Below, one piece after another: positions 10,013 through 22,526 of a DNA stretch of 64,000 nucleotides. A program made the position numbers and the translations under genes. The stretch lies in assembly GCA_014529385.2 (NCBI GenBank), contig CM043944.1:172670740-172734739 (forward strand), written 5' to 3'. The notes below the pieces were generated by a model, which worked only from the letters and a program-made list of their open reading frames with translations, was not told the DNA's origin and did no database searches. Position 1 is the stretch's first letter, and each line of letters begins with the position of its first letter. Source of the stretch: Adiantum capillus-veneris (lineage: Eukaryota > Streptophyta > Polypodiopsida > Polypodiales > Pteridaceae).

Positions 10013-11606
10013 TGTAACATTTAATGGCCTAAAATCTTATGTGTAGCGGAAATTAGTATGAACATAGTGGGCATTTCATTAGAATAGATTCCTAATGAGA
10101 ATTACAAGAGTGCTTGGGTGGAGAGAGCAACAAAAAGCATAACACCTAGTTAGATAGCATCGACAATACTTTCAAAAGAGAGAGCAATTAAGCTATTGAC
10201 AACAGTTGAGGACCGGATTTGCATGGAGCCGGTCCCCCCTCCAAAAGGCTTTGTATTATGGTTTCTCCCATCAAGAGAGACATTGTACAATACAATTCTT
10301 TGTGTTCCTTCAAGACTAGCTAGTGCAATGAAGATGGAAGCTTCATACACCAAGCAAAACACTTAATCAAACACAACTTGAATTATCCCCGTTCTCAAAC
10401 CCAAGACCTCACACACCTTCGAAGATGGTGAGAGCTAGCAGGGTATGAGAGTAGATTGAGAGGAAAAAGAAGTATCTTACGAGAAAGATGTACATCTCCT
10501 CACATAATCACTCATATTAGCATAGCTTAGCTTAGTAATTAGCTTGGTAGAGAAGATGAGCATGCAATGAAGCTTGGCTCTTGGTTGGATTTGCATCCAC
10601 ATGCCAAGAGAGTGTTGATGTAGGCGTCTATCTCACAAGCTTCGAGTAGGTGATGAGCTCTCCATTAAAGCTTGGGAGGAGATAGAGTATTCTTCCTTCA
10701 CACATGGTCAAGTGTGAGTGTGTGTGTGTGTGTCAATGCCAAGCAAAAATCAGCCCTCCCTCTCTCTTGGGCGAGCCCTAGCTGCTAAATAAGTCTGGCT
10801 TTTTCCTCATTGGACCTCCCCAGGTCAAGCCAATAGGAATTAAGCAGCATAAGTGATAGCCTTTAGACATGTGTCCCCCTTTCCCCTTTTGTGAGAGCTT
10901 TAGATAATTAAATAATTAGACAAAACTCTCATTGGACCCCTTTGTCTCCTGGCCAATAGGAATCAGGCAAGCCATGAGGCTTCTGAATGCTCATTGGACC
11001 CTTTGGGAGGCTGCCCAATAATCTTCTAGGAGACTTATTTCTCATTGGTTTCTTTTATTAAATGTTTTTAAATTAATTAAACTACATTTACTCTAGCTTA
11101 ATTCTCATTGGTCCACTTCAAGGGTCTTCCAATAGGAATTGGGCACACCTTGTGGGCATCTGGCCTAGGGAGCTGACATGTGTCCCTCATTCCCTTTGTG
11201 TAAAGGGAGCCTGTGTGTGTGTGTGTGGCTTTCTCTCTCATCCCCTAGCTTTGGGGCTCGCCCCCTCCCATGTAGGGATGAGCAAAGACTTTTAGGGCTC
11301 ACACAAAGCATCCAATTTTCCCTAGGGTTGACCTTTGGACACAACCTTTGAATTTTGGAACCTTAGCATTTTGGAAGTCTTAATGGGCTGAACCTTAAGG
11401 TCTTTTTGGCCCATTGTTTCACATGGCTCTTTTGCAGATGGCCCCCCCTTTGGATCCCTATTTTCCCTCCTTTGGATCCCTACTGTGGCCGGTCTGCTAG
11501 CTTAACCAATATTCTAGCTTTTTCTCCCTTGGCACTTCCCCACATTAAATGATCAGTTTAATATGAGAAAATCATTTAGGAGAATTAGATATTGATTATT
11601 ATGACA
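10013..11606 (-). repeat. 5' LTR of element A
   Basis: Near-identical to 2697-4288, and 2 bp longer because of GT-tract length differences. Its outer end TTATTATGACA is followed by the target duplication GAGAA. It should carry the promoter: CCAAT-dense U3 around 10800-11150 and a TATA-like AT-rich site (GCTAAATAAG on the plus strand near 10785). Confidence 0.95.
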
Positions 11607-11611
11607 GAGAA

Positions 11612-12180
11612 GCAAGCCAAGGATGGCATAATCCCTTGTTAAAAACAATCAACCCAGCAAGTAGGTATGATCCTACTAGCAACACATCAATACCTTAGAG
11701 AATGATGGCGAGGATGGTGGCCATGGAGCATGAGAGAAGACTCCTTATTTAGGTTTTAGGGCTAGTAATGTAGCATACTAGAGGGAGAGAGAGAGAGGGA
11801 GAGAGAGTAGAGATCCATCCATAGCTCCTCGTTGTGAGCAATGTCGTCATAGCTTCGTTGCTTGGTGAAGTGGGTGAAGTGTTGTGTTTTGAGTGAGAGA
11901 AGGCCTCCTTATATAGGTTTCTGAGAGGGTTTAGATTAGGGATAAACATGCTTAAATCCGCTGATTGGGGTTACTTTTTGCTTAGGGTGGTCAACAGATT
12001 GAGGTCACCTGATATGTCACCATCAAGATATTCTCTAGAGTGATGTGAGAGGGGAGGGTAAATGCTGATTTTTCTGATTGTGACACATGGGGATAAGGCC
12101 TTGACCAGCATTTAAGAGCAGGTAGGTGGCTGTTGAAACTGGAGGTTCTACACATGTCAGGGGGGTCCTCCTGAATATCA
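11612..12180 (-). repeat. Remainder of element G LTR (promoter side), approximate end
   Basis: Continues the LTR interrupted at 2696. On the minus strand a clear TATA box CCTATATAAGG lies at 11917-11907, followed by a C/A-rich stretch like a plant 5' leader. This fits U3/R of the LTR whose U5 is at 2394-2696. The outer end is not defined, so 12180 is only a guess. Confidence 0.4.
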
Positions 12181-12390
12181 AATTCTCAAAAAATCCTCGA
12201 CCATGGCTTCTTTTGCCATGTGTTCTTTGAAAAAATCAGCATGTCTCTTTTCAACCCAAAAGTCTTTATCCCTGTTGACTCACCTTTACCATAAGATTTT
12301 CCCTTTTTCTCCTCCTGTAACTGCATTGTTGATGCCCAATCACTGCTTCTAGTAATAGTGAACTGTTACCTACCAAATACTTATGGTGCA

Positions 12391-12530
12391 GTAAAAAATA
12401 TTTACCATGGGTAAAAAAAGTTACTGTAGGTAAAAAGTGATTTGTATTTACCATGTAGGTGAAAAATATTTACTGTAGGTAAAAAATATTTACTGTGGTA
12501 AGAAATATTTACTGTCGATAAAAAAGTAAA
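12391..12530. repeat. Degenerate ~20-bp palindromic tandem repeat
   Basis: About six copies of a unit close to GTAAAAAATATTTACTGTAG. The unit contains TATTTAC and GTAAAAATA, which are complementary, so neighbouring units can pair. No coding. Confidence 0.75.
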
Positions 12531-13478
12531 AACGGAGTATGCTGTGCTGTGAGTCCATACGAACATCCTCGTGTAAATTTCACTAGAAATTCACACTTAG
12601 AATGGGCTATTCTGTAAGATATAGATTGTAGGTATGCATAAGAGCTCGTTCCCACGTATCTTCTGTCCATGGCACTTTTTACTCTTTGGTGCTTGTGAAG
12701 TAGATTTTTCTTGTCTTTCGAGATCCCTTGGACTAGAGTATCCTCATCTCCCCAACAACTGACTGTGCCTTTATTGCATCTTCCGAAGGGGTCCTAAAAA
12801 CCATGCATCACGTACATTCTGTAGGTGGTGGACAATGAGAAAGCACTTTGTACTTTTCTCTTAGCTAGGAATATAGGAATTGTAAGCAACCATGTGTATA
12901 GGATACTTGGTAATTGCTTCAATATGTCTTGCAGACGATTGTTGGGGACGGCGGGCCTTAGTTGTACTCTCGAGAACCGAGGGAGCCAAAGCGAACATGG
13001 AGATTTTACCACTGCTGCTACTCAAAGCTAGCTAACTGTACTTGCTATGGGAGGTCATGAGAGCTATGGTACTAGAACCTTGGGCCATCAAAAGAGATTT
13101 CGAGAAGCAAAGGATGAAGTACTTGCCTTACCATGTAGTTTTAAGCAATCTACATGAGGTATCTCACCTATTTGAAGTTGCAAAAACGTCCTCTTCTCCT
13201 CAAGCCCCATTGGACCGGTCCCGCATGTTACCTCAATAGTGGCTCCCTACGCTTGTGTGAGAGGCCACTAGAAGTCTTTCCATAGGAGAGAGGAAAGGAA
13301 AAATGGTACAGACCAGACGAAGAAGCTAGTAGACTGCAAGGCACACGACATTTGATGGAATGAGAAACAGGTCGCCTTCTCCTGACTGAAAAACTCAAGC
13401 CAGAAACAGGCCTTGGCCGTGCCCCCAATCCAGCAAACGTCGACAAGCTTAGACTCCGGTACCTTGATAAAGGAATTT
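12531..13478. other. Non-coding or unassigned DNA
   Basis: No recognisable gene. A 68-codon plus-strand frame at 12825-13031 has mixed composition and is preceded inside by an acceptor-like TCTTGCAG near 12937, but it lacks any recognisable family. I treat it as unassigned. Confidence 0.4.
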
Positions 13479-13481
13479 GCG

Positions 13482-13567
<86 letters not shown>
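13479..13567. repeat. Compound (GC)n(AC)n(AG)n microsatellite
   Basis: About 12 bp of GC, 62 bp of AC and 15 bp of AG, directly joined. Frames crossing it are artefacts of the repeat. Confidence 0.98.
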
Positions 13568-14346
13568 ACCAACCTGCAGAATTACGCAACTCCGACCTCG
13601 CGCAACAAACGTTACTCTGACCTCCGAGCTTGTGAAGGTTGAGCTACGCGCAGACCCTCATCACTATATCACACAGACATGGTCAAATGGGATCAATGGT
13701 GGAGGAGGAAAAGGCGACACGTGTCAATTATGGACCGTTAGATCTGAGGTTGCCCCGAATTTACTAATCGGCCCACATTTACAATATGACATACTTGTAT
13801 CGCTTATATTTCAACATACACATGAGAGCGTAGTGGTTAGTGCACATGGCTAGTGGTGGGGAGGTTGAGGGTCGAGACATGGGGTGTGGATCGACCCGAA
13901 TTTACAAGCCTGCCTGAATTTACTTTTCTTCCCAAATTTATCAAACGCCCCGAATTTACCAAATGCGCATCCGACGGCCCATATCACCTCAGCCGCCGAT
14001 CCCATTTGAGCATGCCCGTGCGAGATAGTGTGGAGGTGCGCAGACAGTGAGTGTAGAAGTCGCTGTCAAAGAAAGTCAACAAGCCAAAATTTTGCTATTT
14101 TCGCGTGAGCCATAAAAAGCAAAAAGGTGAAGTTTCCTCAGTATGTCTCTCTAATTTTGCAAGCACGTCGAATTAGTGGGAATCTGGCAAGATGCTCCCA
14201 AGCCTTTGAGGAGAAAAGGGGAGGGGATGGCATGTTGCGCTATGATTTAGGGAGAGCTTAAGCAGAAAAATGGAAGAGGGAGGAGGCATTGGGCGCGTGG
14301 AGGGCAAGAGGGAGGTAGACTCCTGTTGCTTTGCATGTCTACAGAT
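13568..14346. other. Unassigned DNA with repeated CCCGAATTTAC-like motifs
   Basis: Contains several copies of a motif close to CCCGAATTTAC (13755, 13906, 13950 areas). A short tRNA-like stretch at about 13823-13880 (GAGCGTAGTGGTTAGTGCAC, then GAGGGTCGAGAC) could be a SINE head with A and B boxes. No gene seen. Confidence 0.35.
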
Positions 14347-14493
<147 letters not shown>

Positions 14494-14761
14494 CACGAGC
14501 GCATGCATGCTGGCATTAGGGTCGGCTCTATATCTGAGCACAATTGTCAAGAGGTGCATCAAATGCAAAGCCTTGTGCAGGCCTAGGTTTTCTTTGGCTT
14601 CTCCTTGGGAAACTTATGTAATGTGCTCCTTCCTTCGACTGCGATGTCTGGTTTAACTATCAAGGAGACAAATTGTTCGTAGTCGAGGTGAAGCTGAGAC
14701 GAGATGCCTTGCTTCCATGTGCATCTCTCTCTCTCTCGGCCATGATGTCGTGCGCGATCTT

Positions 14762-14868
<107 letters not shown>

Positions 14869-15109
14869 CATGCTCCCGTTGGTGCAAGCGGAATGCTGCC
14901 CTGCACATCTCTCTCTCTCTCTCTCTCACATCTCTGTCTTCCCGAGCTGCACACCATTGCTTTTTAAGGCCAAAGCGGCCGGGCATACTTCATGGCTGCA
15001 TGGTTGCATGCACCCAATATCACACTGGCATTGACTGCCTGTATTGCTGTAGGAATGTTTGGACATGTCGCAAGACTGTGGAGCCGAGCAAGGTAGGGCG
15101 GTATGGAAT

Positions 15110-15134
15110 GGGAGCGGGGGAGGGGGAGGGGGAG
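15110..15134 (+). other. Possible G-quadruplex sequence
   Basis: Four runs of three to five guanines separated by one or two bases on the plus strand, 80 bp before element B. A structural motif only. Confidence 0.6.
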
Positions 15135-15213
15135 ACGAGTAGATCGTGTGCATCAGCTCCAGCTGAGCAATGGTTTTAAAAGTTAAGGTATTGTGGGAAT
15201 CTTGGTAAGAAAT

Positions 15214-16800
15214 TGTCATAATAATCAATATCTAATTCTCCTAAATGATTTTCTCATATTAAACTGATCATTTAATGTGGGGAAGTGCCAAGGAGAAAAA
15301 GCTAGAATATTGGTTAAGCTAGCAGACCAGGCCACAGTAGGGATCCAAAGGAGGGAAAATAGGGATCCAAAGGGGGGGCCATATGCAAAAGAGCCATGTG
15401 AAACAATGGGCCAAAAAGACCCTAAGGTTCAGCCCATTAAGACTTCCAAAATGCTAAGGTTCCAAAATTCAAAGGTTGTGTCCAAAGGTCAACCCTAGGG
15501 AAAATTGGATGCTTAGTGTGTGCCTTAAAAGTCTTTTCACATCCCTACATGGGAGGGGGCGAGCCCCAAAGCTAGGGGATGAGAGAGAAAGCCACACACA
15601 CACACACAGGCTCCCTTTACACAAAGGGAATGAGGGACACATGTCAGCTCCCTAGGCCAGATGCCCACAAGGTGTGCCCAATTCCTATTGGAAGACCCTT
15701 GAAGTGGACCAATGAGAATTAAGCTAGAGTAAATCTAGTTTAATTAATTTAAAAACATTTAATAAAAGAAACCAATGAGAATTAAGTCTCCTAGAAGACT
15801 ATTGGGCAGTCTCCCAAGGGGTCCAATGAGCATTCAGGAGCCCCATGGCTTGCCTGATTCCTATTGGCCAGGAGGCAAAGGGGTCCAATGAGAGTTTAGT
15901 TTAATTATTTAATTACCTAAAGCTCACAAAAGGGGAAAGGGGGACACATGTCAGAAGGCTATCACTTATGCTGCTTAATTCCTATTGGCTTGACCTGGGG
16001 AGGTCCAATGAGGCAAAAGCCAGACCTATTTAGCAGCTAGGGCTCGCCCAAGAGAGGGGGGGGCTGATTTTTGCTTGGCATTGACACACACACACTCACA
16101 CTTGACCATGTGTGAAGGAAGAATACTCTATCTCCTCCCAAGCTTTAATGGAGAGCTCATCACCTACTCCAAGCTTGTGAGATAGAAGCCTACATCAACA
16201 CTCTCTTGGCATGTGGATGCAAATCCAACCAAGAGCCAAGCTTCAATGCATGCTCATCTTCTCTACCAAGCTAATTACTAAGCTAAGCTATGCTAATATG
16301 AGTGATTATGTGAGGAGATGTACATCTTTCTCGTAAGATACTTCTTTTTCCTCTCAATCTACTCTCATACCCTGCTAGCTCTCACCATCTTCGAAGGTGT
16401 GTGAGGTCTTGGGTCTGAGAACGGGGATAATTCAAGTTGTGTTTGATTAAGTGTTTTGCTTGGTGTATGAAGCTTCCATCTTCATTGCACTAGCTAGTCT
16501 TGAAGGAACACAAAGAATTGTATTGTACAATGTCTCTCTTGATGGGAGAAACCATAATACAAAGCCTTTTGGAGGGGGGACCGGCTCCATGCAAATCCGG
16601 TCCTCAACTGTTGTCAATAGCTTAATATCTCTCTCTTTTGAAAGTATTGTCGATGCTATCTAACTAGGTGTTATGCTTTTTGTTGCTCTCTCCACCCAAG
16701 CACTCTTGTAATTCTCATTAGGAATCTATTCTAATGAAATGCCCACTATGTTCATGCTAATTTCCGCTACACATAAGATTTTAGGCCATTAAATGTTACA
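15214..16800 (+). repeat. 5' LTR of element B
   Basis: Starts TGTCATAATAATC and ends AAATGTTACA. U3 carries nine CCAAT or ATTGG boxes between about 15685 and 16018, upstream of a TATA-like CTATTTAGC near 16025. Near-identical to 22527-24117. Confidence 0.95.
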
Positions 16801-16801
16801 T

Positions 16802-16815
16802 TGGTATCAGAGCTC
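16802..16815 (+). other. Primer-binding site of element B (initiator tRNA-Met)
   Basis: TGGTATCAGAGCTC, one base after the LTR. It matches the standard plant initiator tRNA-Met complement. Confidence 0.92.
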
Positions 16816-17217
16816 AAGGTTTCTCTTTTCTTGCTCAAGAAGGGAGGTCCTCAAGCTAGCTACAAATGGTTGGTATTATTAATTGCCTGTGAGTAAGTAG
16901 AATAGGGATTTTTCAGCCTTGCAGTGCGCCTGCCTTTGTGCAGTTAACGGGGCATCACCGTCGAGAGCTATGGTCTTAATAGTGGAGTCCTACGGGGCTT
17001 GCCTACGGCTTAACCACTATTGAGCTATTAGAAGCTTGACAGGAGCCGGTGCTGTTTTGGTGTCGAAAGACCCTCTCTTCTATTCCTTGCAATTAATGGT
17101 ATTCGAGCCGCGGGTACAGTAGCTTGAGTGCTTTTTCTAAAGGGGTAAAGAGGAGTAGCAACTAGGGCTTGAAGTGCCAAAGTACACCTAAAAAGTTTAC
17201 ACCTAAAAGTTGTTAGA

Positions 17218-20200
17218 ATGGCTGACAATAGTAAAGAGAGTGAAATTAATGTTGATAACTTTGATTTTGCTCATGAGCAAGCTACTAATGATGCTTCAAT
17301 GCTTGTTAACTATCTTGTTTCTAGGCTTCAACAAGCCATGGGCAATCCATCTCTCCAAAGTGAAGTGCAACGGCAGCTCCGTGCTCACGGGATTCTCCAA
17401 GCTCATCACCATGACGAGAGAACACCTAGGAAGCCTCCTTGTGAGACTACCAAAAGAGGTCTCTCTCCGATTCGGGAAGAAGAAGAGAATCCATATGAAG
17501 GGCTCAAGAACTTACTTCTTGATGATGCATCTCCTTCCCAAAGGAGAACTCAAGAGCCTCCACCGAAGGAACGAGAAAGAAGCGAGTCTCCCGCCACCTC
17601 GGCGGAGATGGCTCCACGAAGACGGCGGGCTAAACGCTCTCCATCACCACCAAAGCGGAGAAGACCATCACACTCTTCTCCACGCCATAATTCAAAGAGG
17701 GATGATAAAAAGCAAGAGAAGAAAAAGGCGAGAAAGAGGACACCCTCTTCTCCATCTTCTTCATCCTCTTCCTCTTATGAAAGCTATGGTGAAGACGACA
17801 AAGATCAAGACAAGAAAAAGGCGAGAAAGAGGTCACCCTCTTCTCCACCTTCTTCAAATTCTTCATCTTCTGAAGAAAGTGATGGTGCAACTTTTGAACC
17901 ATCAAAAAGAAGAGGCCATAGGAAATCCTATGCCGCATGGAAGAGGTCGTCCAAGCTGAAGAAATTCAAAGAGGGAGGGAAGAGCATCTCTTTCCTTACC
18001 TATGATGGCACCTTCGGTGCTACAGACAAAGTTTTGGCCTTTATCCAGCAATTCGATGCGGCGTTTGGAGATGAGGGCTTCACGGAGTCCTCTAAGCTAC
18101 GCCATGTAGCTATGCACTTTCAAAAGTCCGCCAGACAATGGTGGTCTAGCCTACGAGCCAACGGTGAAGCTCCACGAACATGGAAGGCTTTAAGAGCTTC
18201 CATTATGAAGCAGTTTTTGGCCACCGATGCCAAAGACAAAGTACTCACCGAATGGCGAAGCTTAAAGCTCTCTCCCAATGAATCCATCCACAAATATGTA
18301 GACAAGTTTTGGGACCTACAACTCAAAGCCACTGTCTTCAAAAAGTTGGATTTTGGAGAGCAAAAGCAACAATTTTGTGCGGGCTTAACCGAAGAAATGG
18401 CGGAGTATGTCAACTCCCAAAGGCCACGTACCATATCGGCGGTAATACACCATACTATGGTGGCCTCGCGAATCAATTTCCAAACGGGGGGTAAAAGAAA
18501 TAATAAGCCCCCGGAAAACAAGGGTTCCAATGAGCCTAAGGGGAAGGACAATGTCCAAAAGTCTCCTAAGGGCAATTCCAACAAAGCTAAAGAGAAGGGA
18601 GTTTACAAAGGAAAGAATAAACTCTCTCCTGAAGAGCTTGAGCGTTATCGTAAAGATAACCGGTGTTTCAAGTGCGGCGAACAAGGGCATGCGTACCGCG
18701 CTTGTCCCCAAAAGAACAACCGCCAAGATCCTCCTAGAGCTTCTTTGGTTGAAATCCAAGAGGAGGAGATTCACCAAACTCACCACAAAGGATCTCCTCT
18801 ATGCCATGCTTGGGGAAAGGTAAGAGAACATGATGCTTTTATTCTCTTTGACCCTGGTTCTACTCACAATTTCATATCTATGGAGTTAGCCACCAAGCTA
18901 GGCATACAATCCTACGAGATGGGAGATATCCTACCCGCAGACAGTGCCTTCAAGGGGCAAGAAGCTTCAGTCACTCCCTTAATCGGGAAATTGAGGCTTC
19001 ATGTCCAAGGCTATGTGGACAAAGAGGACTTCTTTATCTCTCCTCTCAAGCATGAGGATGTAATCCTAGGGGCACCATGGTTTGACCGCCTGGCTGCCCA
19101 TGTTAAATTTCCTGAAAGGAGAATCTCCTTTAAGTTCAGGGAAAAGGACATGTATATAGATGCTAAGGAGATGGGTAACACCATCCCCATTGTACATACA
19201 CCAGCTTTCAACAAGTCAATAAAGAGCTCTATTTCCGTGTACATGATTTTTGTTAAAGATTCTCAAAATGAACCTAATGCTTTAGCAAAAGAAAATAAAA
19301 GCAACCAAAAGGAATTAGAGTTATCCAATTTTCTCAAGGGGTTTCAAGATGTCTTTATTGACGACATCCCTTGTGAGCTACCTCCTAAACGAGGTAATGA
19401 CGACCATGCAATTGAACTTCTTCCAGGAAGTTCACCGCCTAACAAACCTCCTTATAGAGTTTCTCAAGCTCAACAAGAGGAGATTATGCGGCAAGTGCAT
19501 GAGTTAGTTGAGAAGGGCATGGTTAGGCCTAGCTCATCTCCATTTTGCTCACCTGTGCTATTAGTGCAAAAGAAAGACGGCACATATCGTATGTGTGTCG
19601 ACTATAGAGCACTAAATAGGATCACTATCAAGAATAGGTTTCCCGTTCCACGGGTAGAAGACCTATTTGATAAGCTACAAGGATCGACCTACTTCAGTAG
19701 GATTGACCTAAAAAGTGGCTATCATCAAATAAGGATAGTTGATCAAGACATTGTAAAGACCGCATTTCGTACTACATTTGGTCTTTACGAATACATTGTC
19801 ATGCCTTTTGGCTTGACTAATGCACCAGCCACATTCAACCGCTTGATGGAGAAGCTGTTCAGGCCTCATCGAACCTTCACTGGAGTGTTCTTTGATGATA
19901 TTATCATCTACTCTAATTCATTGGAGGAACACAAGCAACACCTCCAGGTAATATTTCAAGTTTTAAGAGAGAATAAACTTTATGTTAATCGAAAGAAAAG
20001 TGAATTTTTCTTGCAAGAGATTCAATATTTAGGTCACATTATCTCTCAAGATGGAATCAAATGGATCCATCCAAGTTAGAGGTAATAAAAGGATGGCCTA
20101 AACCAAGGAATCTTCATGAACTAAGAAGCTTTATAGGTATGTGTGCATACTATAGACGCTTCATAGAAAAGTTCTCACAAATTGCGGGACCATTACATGA

Positions 20201-22166
20201 CCTAACAAAGAAAAATGTTAGGTATACGTGGTCTGCTAAGGAGAACAATGCTTTCGAAAAGCTTAAAGAAAAGCTTATCTCTCAACCTGTGCTTACACTA
20301 CCGAATCTCTCAAAACCATTTGAGGTCCAATGTGATGCTTGTGGTGATTGCCTTGGGGCTGTTTTGCTCCAAGAAGGGCACGCCATAGGCTATGAGAGTC
20401 GAAGGCTCGACCCTGTTGAGCAAGCTCTAGGCATATACGAAAAAGAACTCCTTGCAGTTCTACATGCCTTAGACTCATGGAAGCACTATTTATTGGGGAC
20501 TCCTTTCATTCTGCGAACGGATCACCAAAGTCTTAAGTACTTCATGACGCAGACCAAGCTCTCCGACAAACAAATGAGGTGGGCAAATTTCCTTTCACAA
20601 TTTCATTTTCATATTGCTCACATTGCTGGCAAGCATAATCAAGTAGCCGATGCACTCTCAAGACGACCGAGAGTGAATGCGGTTTCCATAGCAACTCACA
20701 ATGATCTATCTTCAATGATAGATGAGTATGCTATTGATCCCGATTTTAGAGATGTGATTTCAGCCCTTGCATTAGGGAAGAAAGAAGAACCATTTACTTT
20801 ACAAGATGGTTATCTTCTCTATGGCAATAGACTATGCGTTACTAACTCACTACGTGAGAAAGTAATGTATGAATCTCATGCTCCCCCATATGCGGGCATA
20901 GAGGGATTCAGTCTACCCTAAAGGGAATTGAAACATATTTCTATTGGCCTACCATGAAAGTGAACATACACGAGTATGTTTCCAAATGTGTGGTATGTCA
21001 AAAGACAAAATTTGATAGAGGGAAGCAACTTGGATTGCTTCAACCCTTGCCAATCCCTAATTCACCTTGGGAGAGCATATCCATGGATTTTATCTTTGGA
21101 TTGCCTAAGTCTATCCATGGGAATACGGGAATATGGACGATAGTAGACAGGTTCAGTAAACAAGCTCATTTTATACCTGTCAAAAAGACTATCAAAGCCC
21201 ATCAAATGGCAACCCTCTTCATTTCACAAATTTTCAAGTACCATGGCTTGCCAATGTCCATAGTGTCGGATAGAGATCCTAGAATGACCAGTAATTTCTG
21301 GAAGGGTCTCTTTGAGAATTTAGGAACAAGGCTAAACTTCTCTTCGGCCTATCATCCACAAACTGATGGCCAAAGTGAAATAGCTAACCTAACCATTCTT
21401 CGATCTACTAAAAGCCTATGTAACGGAAGTAGATCAAAGATCCCAATGGGAGAAGTACTTACCTTTAGTAGAGTATGCTTACAATAACACTGTACATACT
21501 TCCACAGGAAAAGCACCTTTCGAGGTAATTGAGGGAAGATCAAAAAGTCCCTTGCTACTTAAGGTACATGGGAAGATCTTCGCTGCAGATGAGTATAGCC
21601 GAGACCTACAAGAATCTTTCCAAAAGATTAAGGATGCTATCTCTATCTCACAGCAAAGGCAAAAGGCTGCTGCTGACAAGCACAGAAGAGCCCAAGCCTT
21701 TAAAGAAAACGATTGGGTCTTGTTAAAGTTTCCCAAGGCTCGATTAAGGCACACGACGGGCAAGAATCCTACGGGCCACCAAAAGTACTATGCTAAACTA
21801 GCAAAAAGGTACTATGGTCCCTTCCAGATTCTTAGGCCAATCAATGAGATGGCCTATCAACTTAAGTTGCCCAATCATTAGCTCATACACAATGCTTTTC
21901 ATGTGAGCCTCTTAAAGCCTTACAAAGGAGAGCCACCTCAAGAACCAACTATTGAAGACCCACCGGAGATCGAGGACCACGAGGAGGTGCTGCAGCCCGA
22001 GTCCATTCTCCGACATGAAGACAAGGTATTAAGAGGCGGTAAGACTATCCGACGATATCTTATTAAGTTTAAGAATTATCCTTTTGAAGATGCTAGATGG
22101 ATGCAAGGCATACAATTAAAGGATAACCTAAACCTTGTCAATGCTTACAATGCTTCCCAAGAGTAA
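17218..22166 (+). pseudogene. Gag-Pol polyprotein of element B, frameshifted
   Basis: Same protein as element A (start MADNSKES at 17218), with zinc knuckle, DPGS protease, reverse transcriptase, RNase H, integrase and chromodomain all present. Four breaks are visible by comparison with A: loss of one C near 20058 (end of RT), loss of one G near 20898 (integrase zinc region), gain of one C near 21400 (integrase core), and TGG to TAG at 21879-21881 before the chromodomain. The frame 17218-20079 still encodes Gag, protease and most of RT. Few amino-acid changes separate it from A elsewhere. It is dead as a polyprotein but may still be copied in trans. Confidence 0.93.
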
Positions 22167-22488
22167 GCAAATGTACAAAATGTTAAAAAATGAACAAAAT
22201 TTTTTTTGTCTTATAAGACTCTCTTTTTCTTTATTTGTGCACAAAAATGAAGTAGTATGCATACTTAGATCAAGTTTGCAGAGACGACGTCTCCCAAACA
22301 CCAAGTAGAGCTTGTCACTCTACTATGGAAGACTGATAGGACTAATGTGCAGACATGCTTGCGGCAGCCTCAGGCTCTCAAGCGCCAAATGGACTAGTCA
22401 TCCATTATGGAATGATGTCGTAGGGTAACATAGGGATCCTCTACCCGCTAAGAAAAGGACTCATGCATATGCTTTATCTTCTCTACAC

Positions 22489-22526
22489 CATAGTCGAGGA
22501 CGACTATGATTTCAAGAGAGAGGTAA
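22489..22526 (+). promoter_or_regulatory. AGGA-loop hairpin and polypurine tract, element B
   Basis: Arm CATAGTCG (22489-22496), loop AGGA, arm CGACTATG (22501-22508), then 18 bases with AAGAGAGAGG before the LTR at 22527. Identical to element A. Confidence 0.85.

Larger units (their letters stand above)
2697..11606 (-). mobile_element. Complete Ty3 chromovirus, element A
   Basis: An 8910-bp LTR retrotransposon read on the minus strand. It has two LTRs of about 1.59 kb (2697-4288 and 10013-11606), a 5-bp target duplication GAGAA (2692-2696, 11607-11611), a primer site, a polypurine tract and a single 1649-codon gag-pol frame with a C-terminal chromodomain. Compared by eye, the LTRs differ by only a few substitutions plus length changes in two GT tracts, so insertion is recent. 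It sits inside the LTR of element G. Element B is an inverted copy of the same family 3.6 kb to the right. All parts needed for autonomous transposition appear present, except a one-base change in the primer site. Confidence 0.95.

Noticed and set aside
13228-13572. Long frames of Cys-Val, Thr-His, Ser-Leu or Glu-Arg repeats (13.2-14.9, 29.1, 53.4-54.9 kb)
   Set aside because: Translations of dinucleotide microsatellites.
13823-13880. Possible tRNA gene
   Set aside because: A- and B-box-like words are present but no cloverleaf could be drawn; at best a SINE head.
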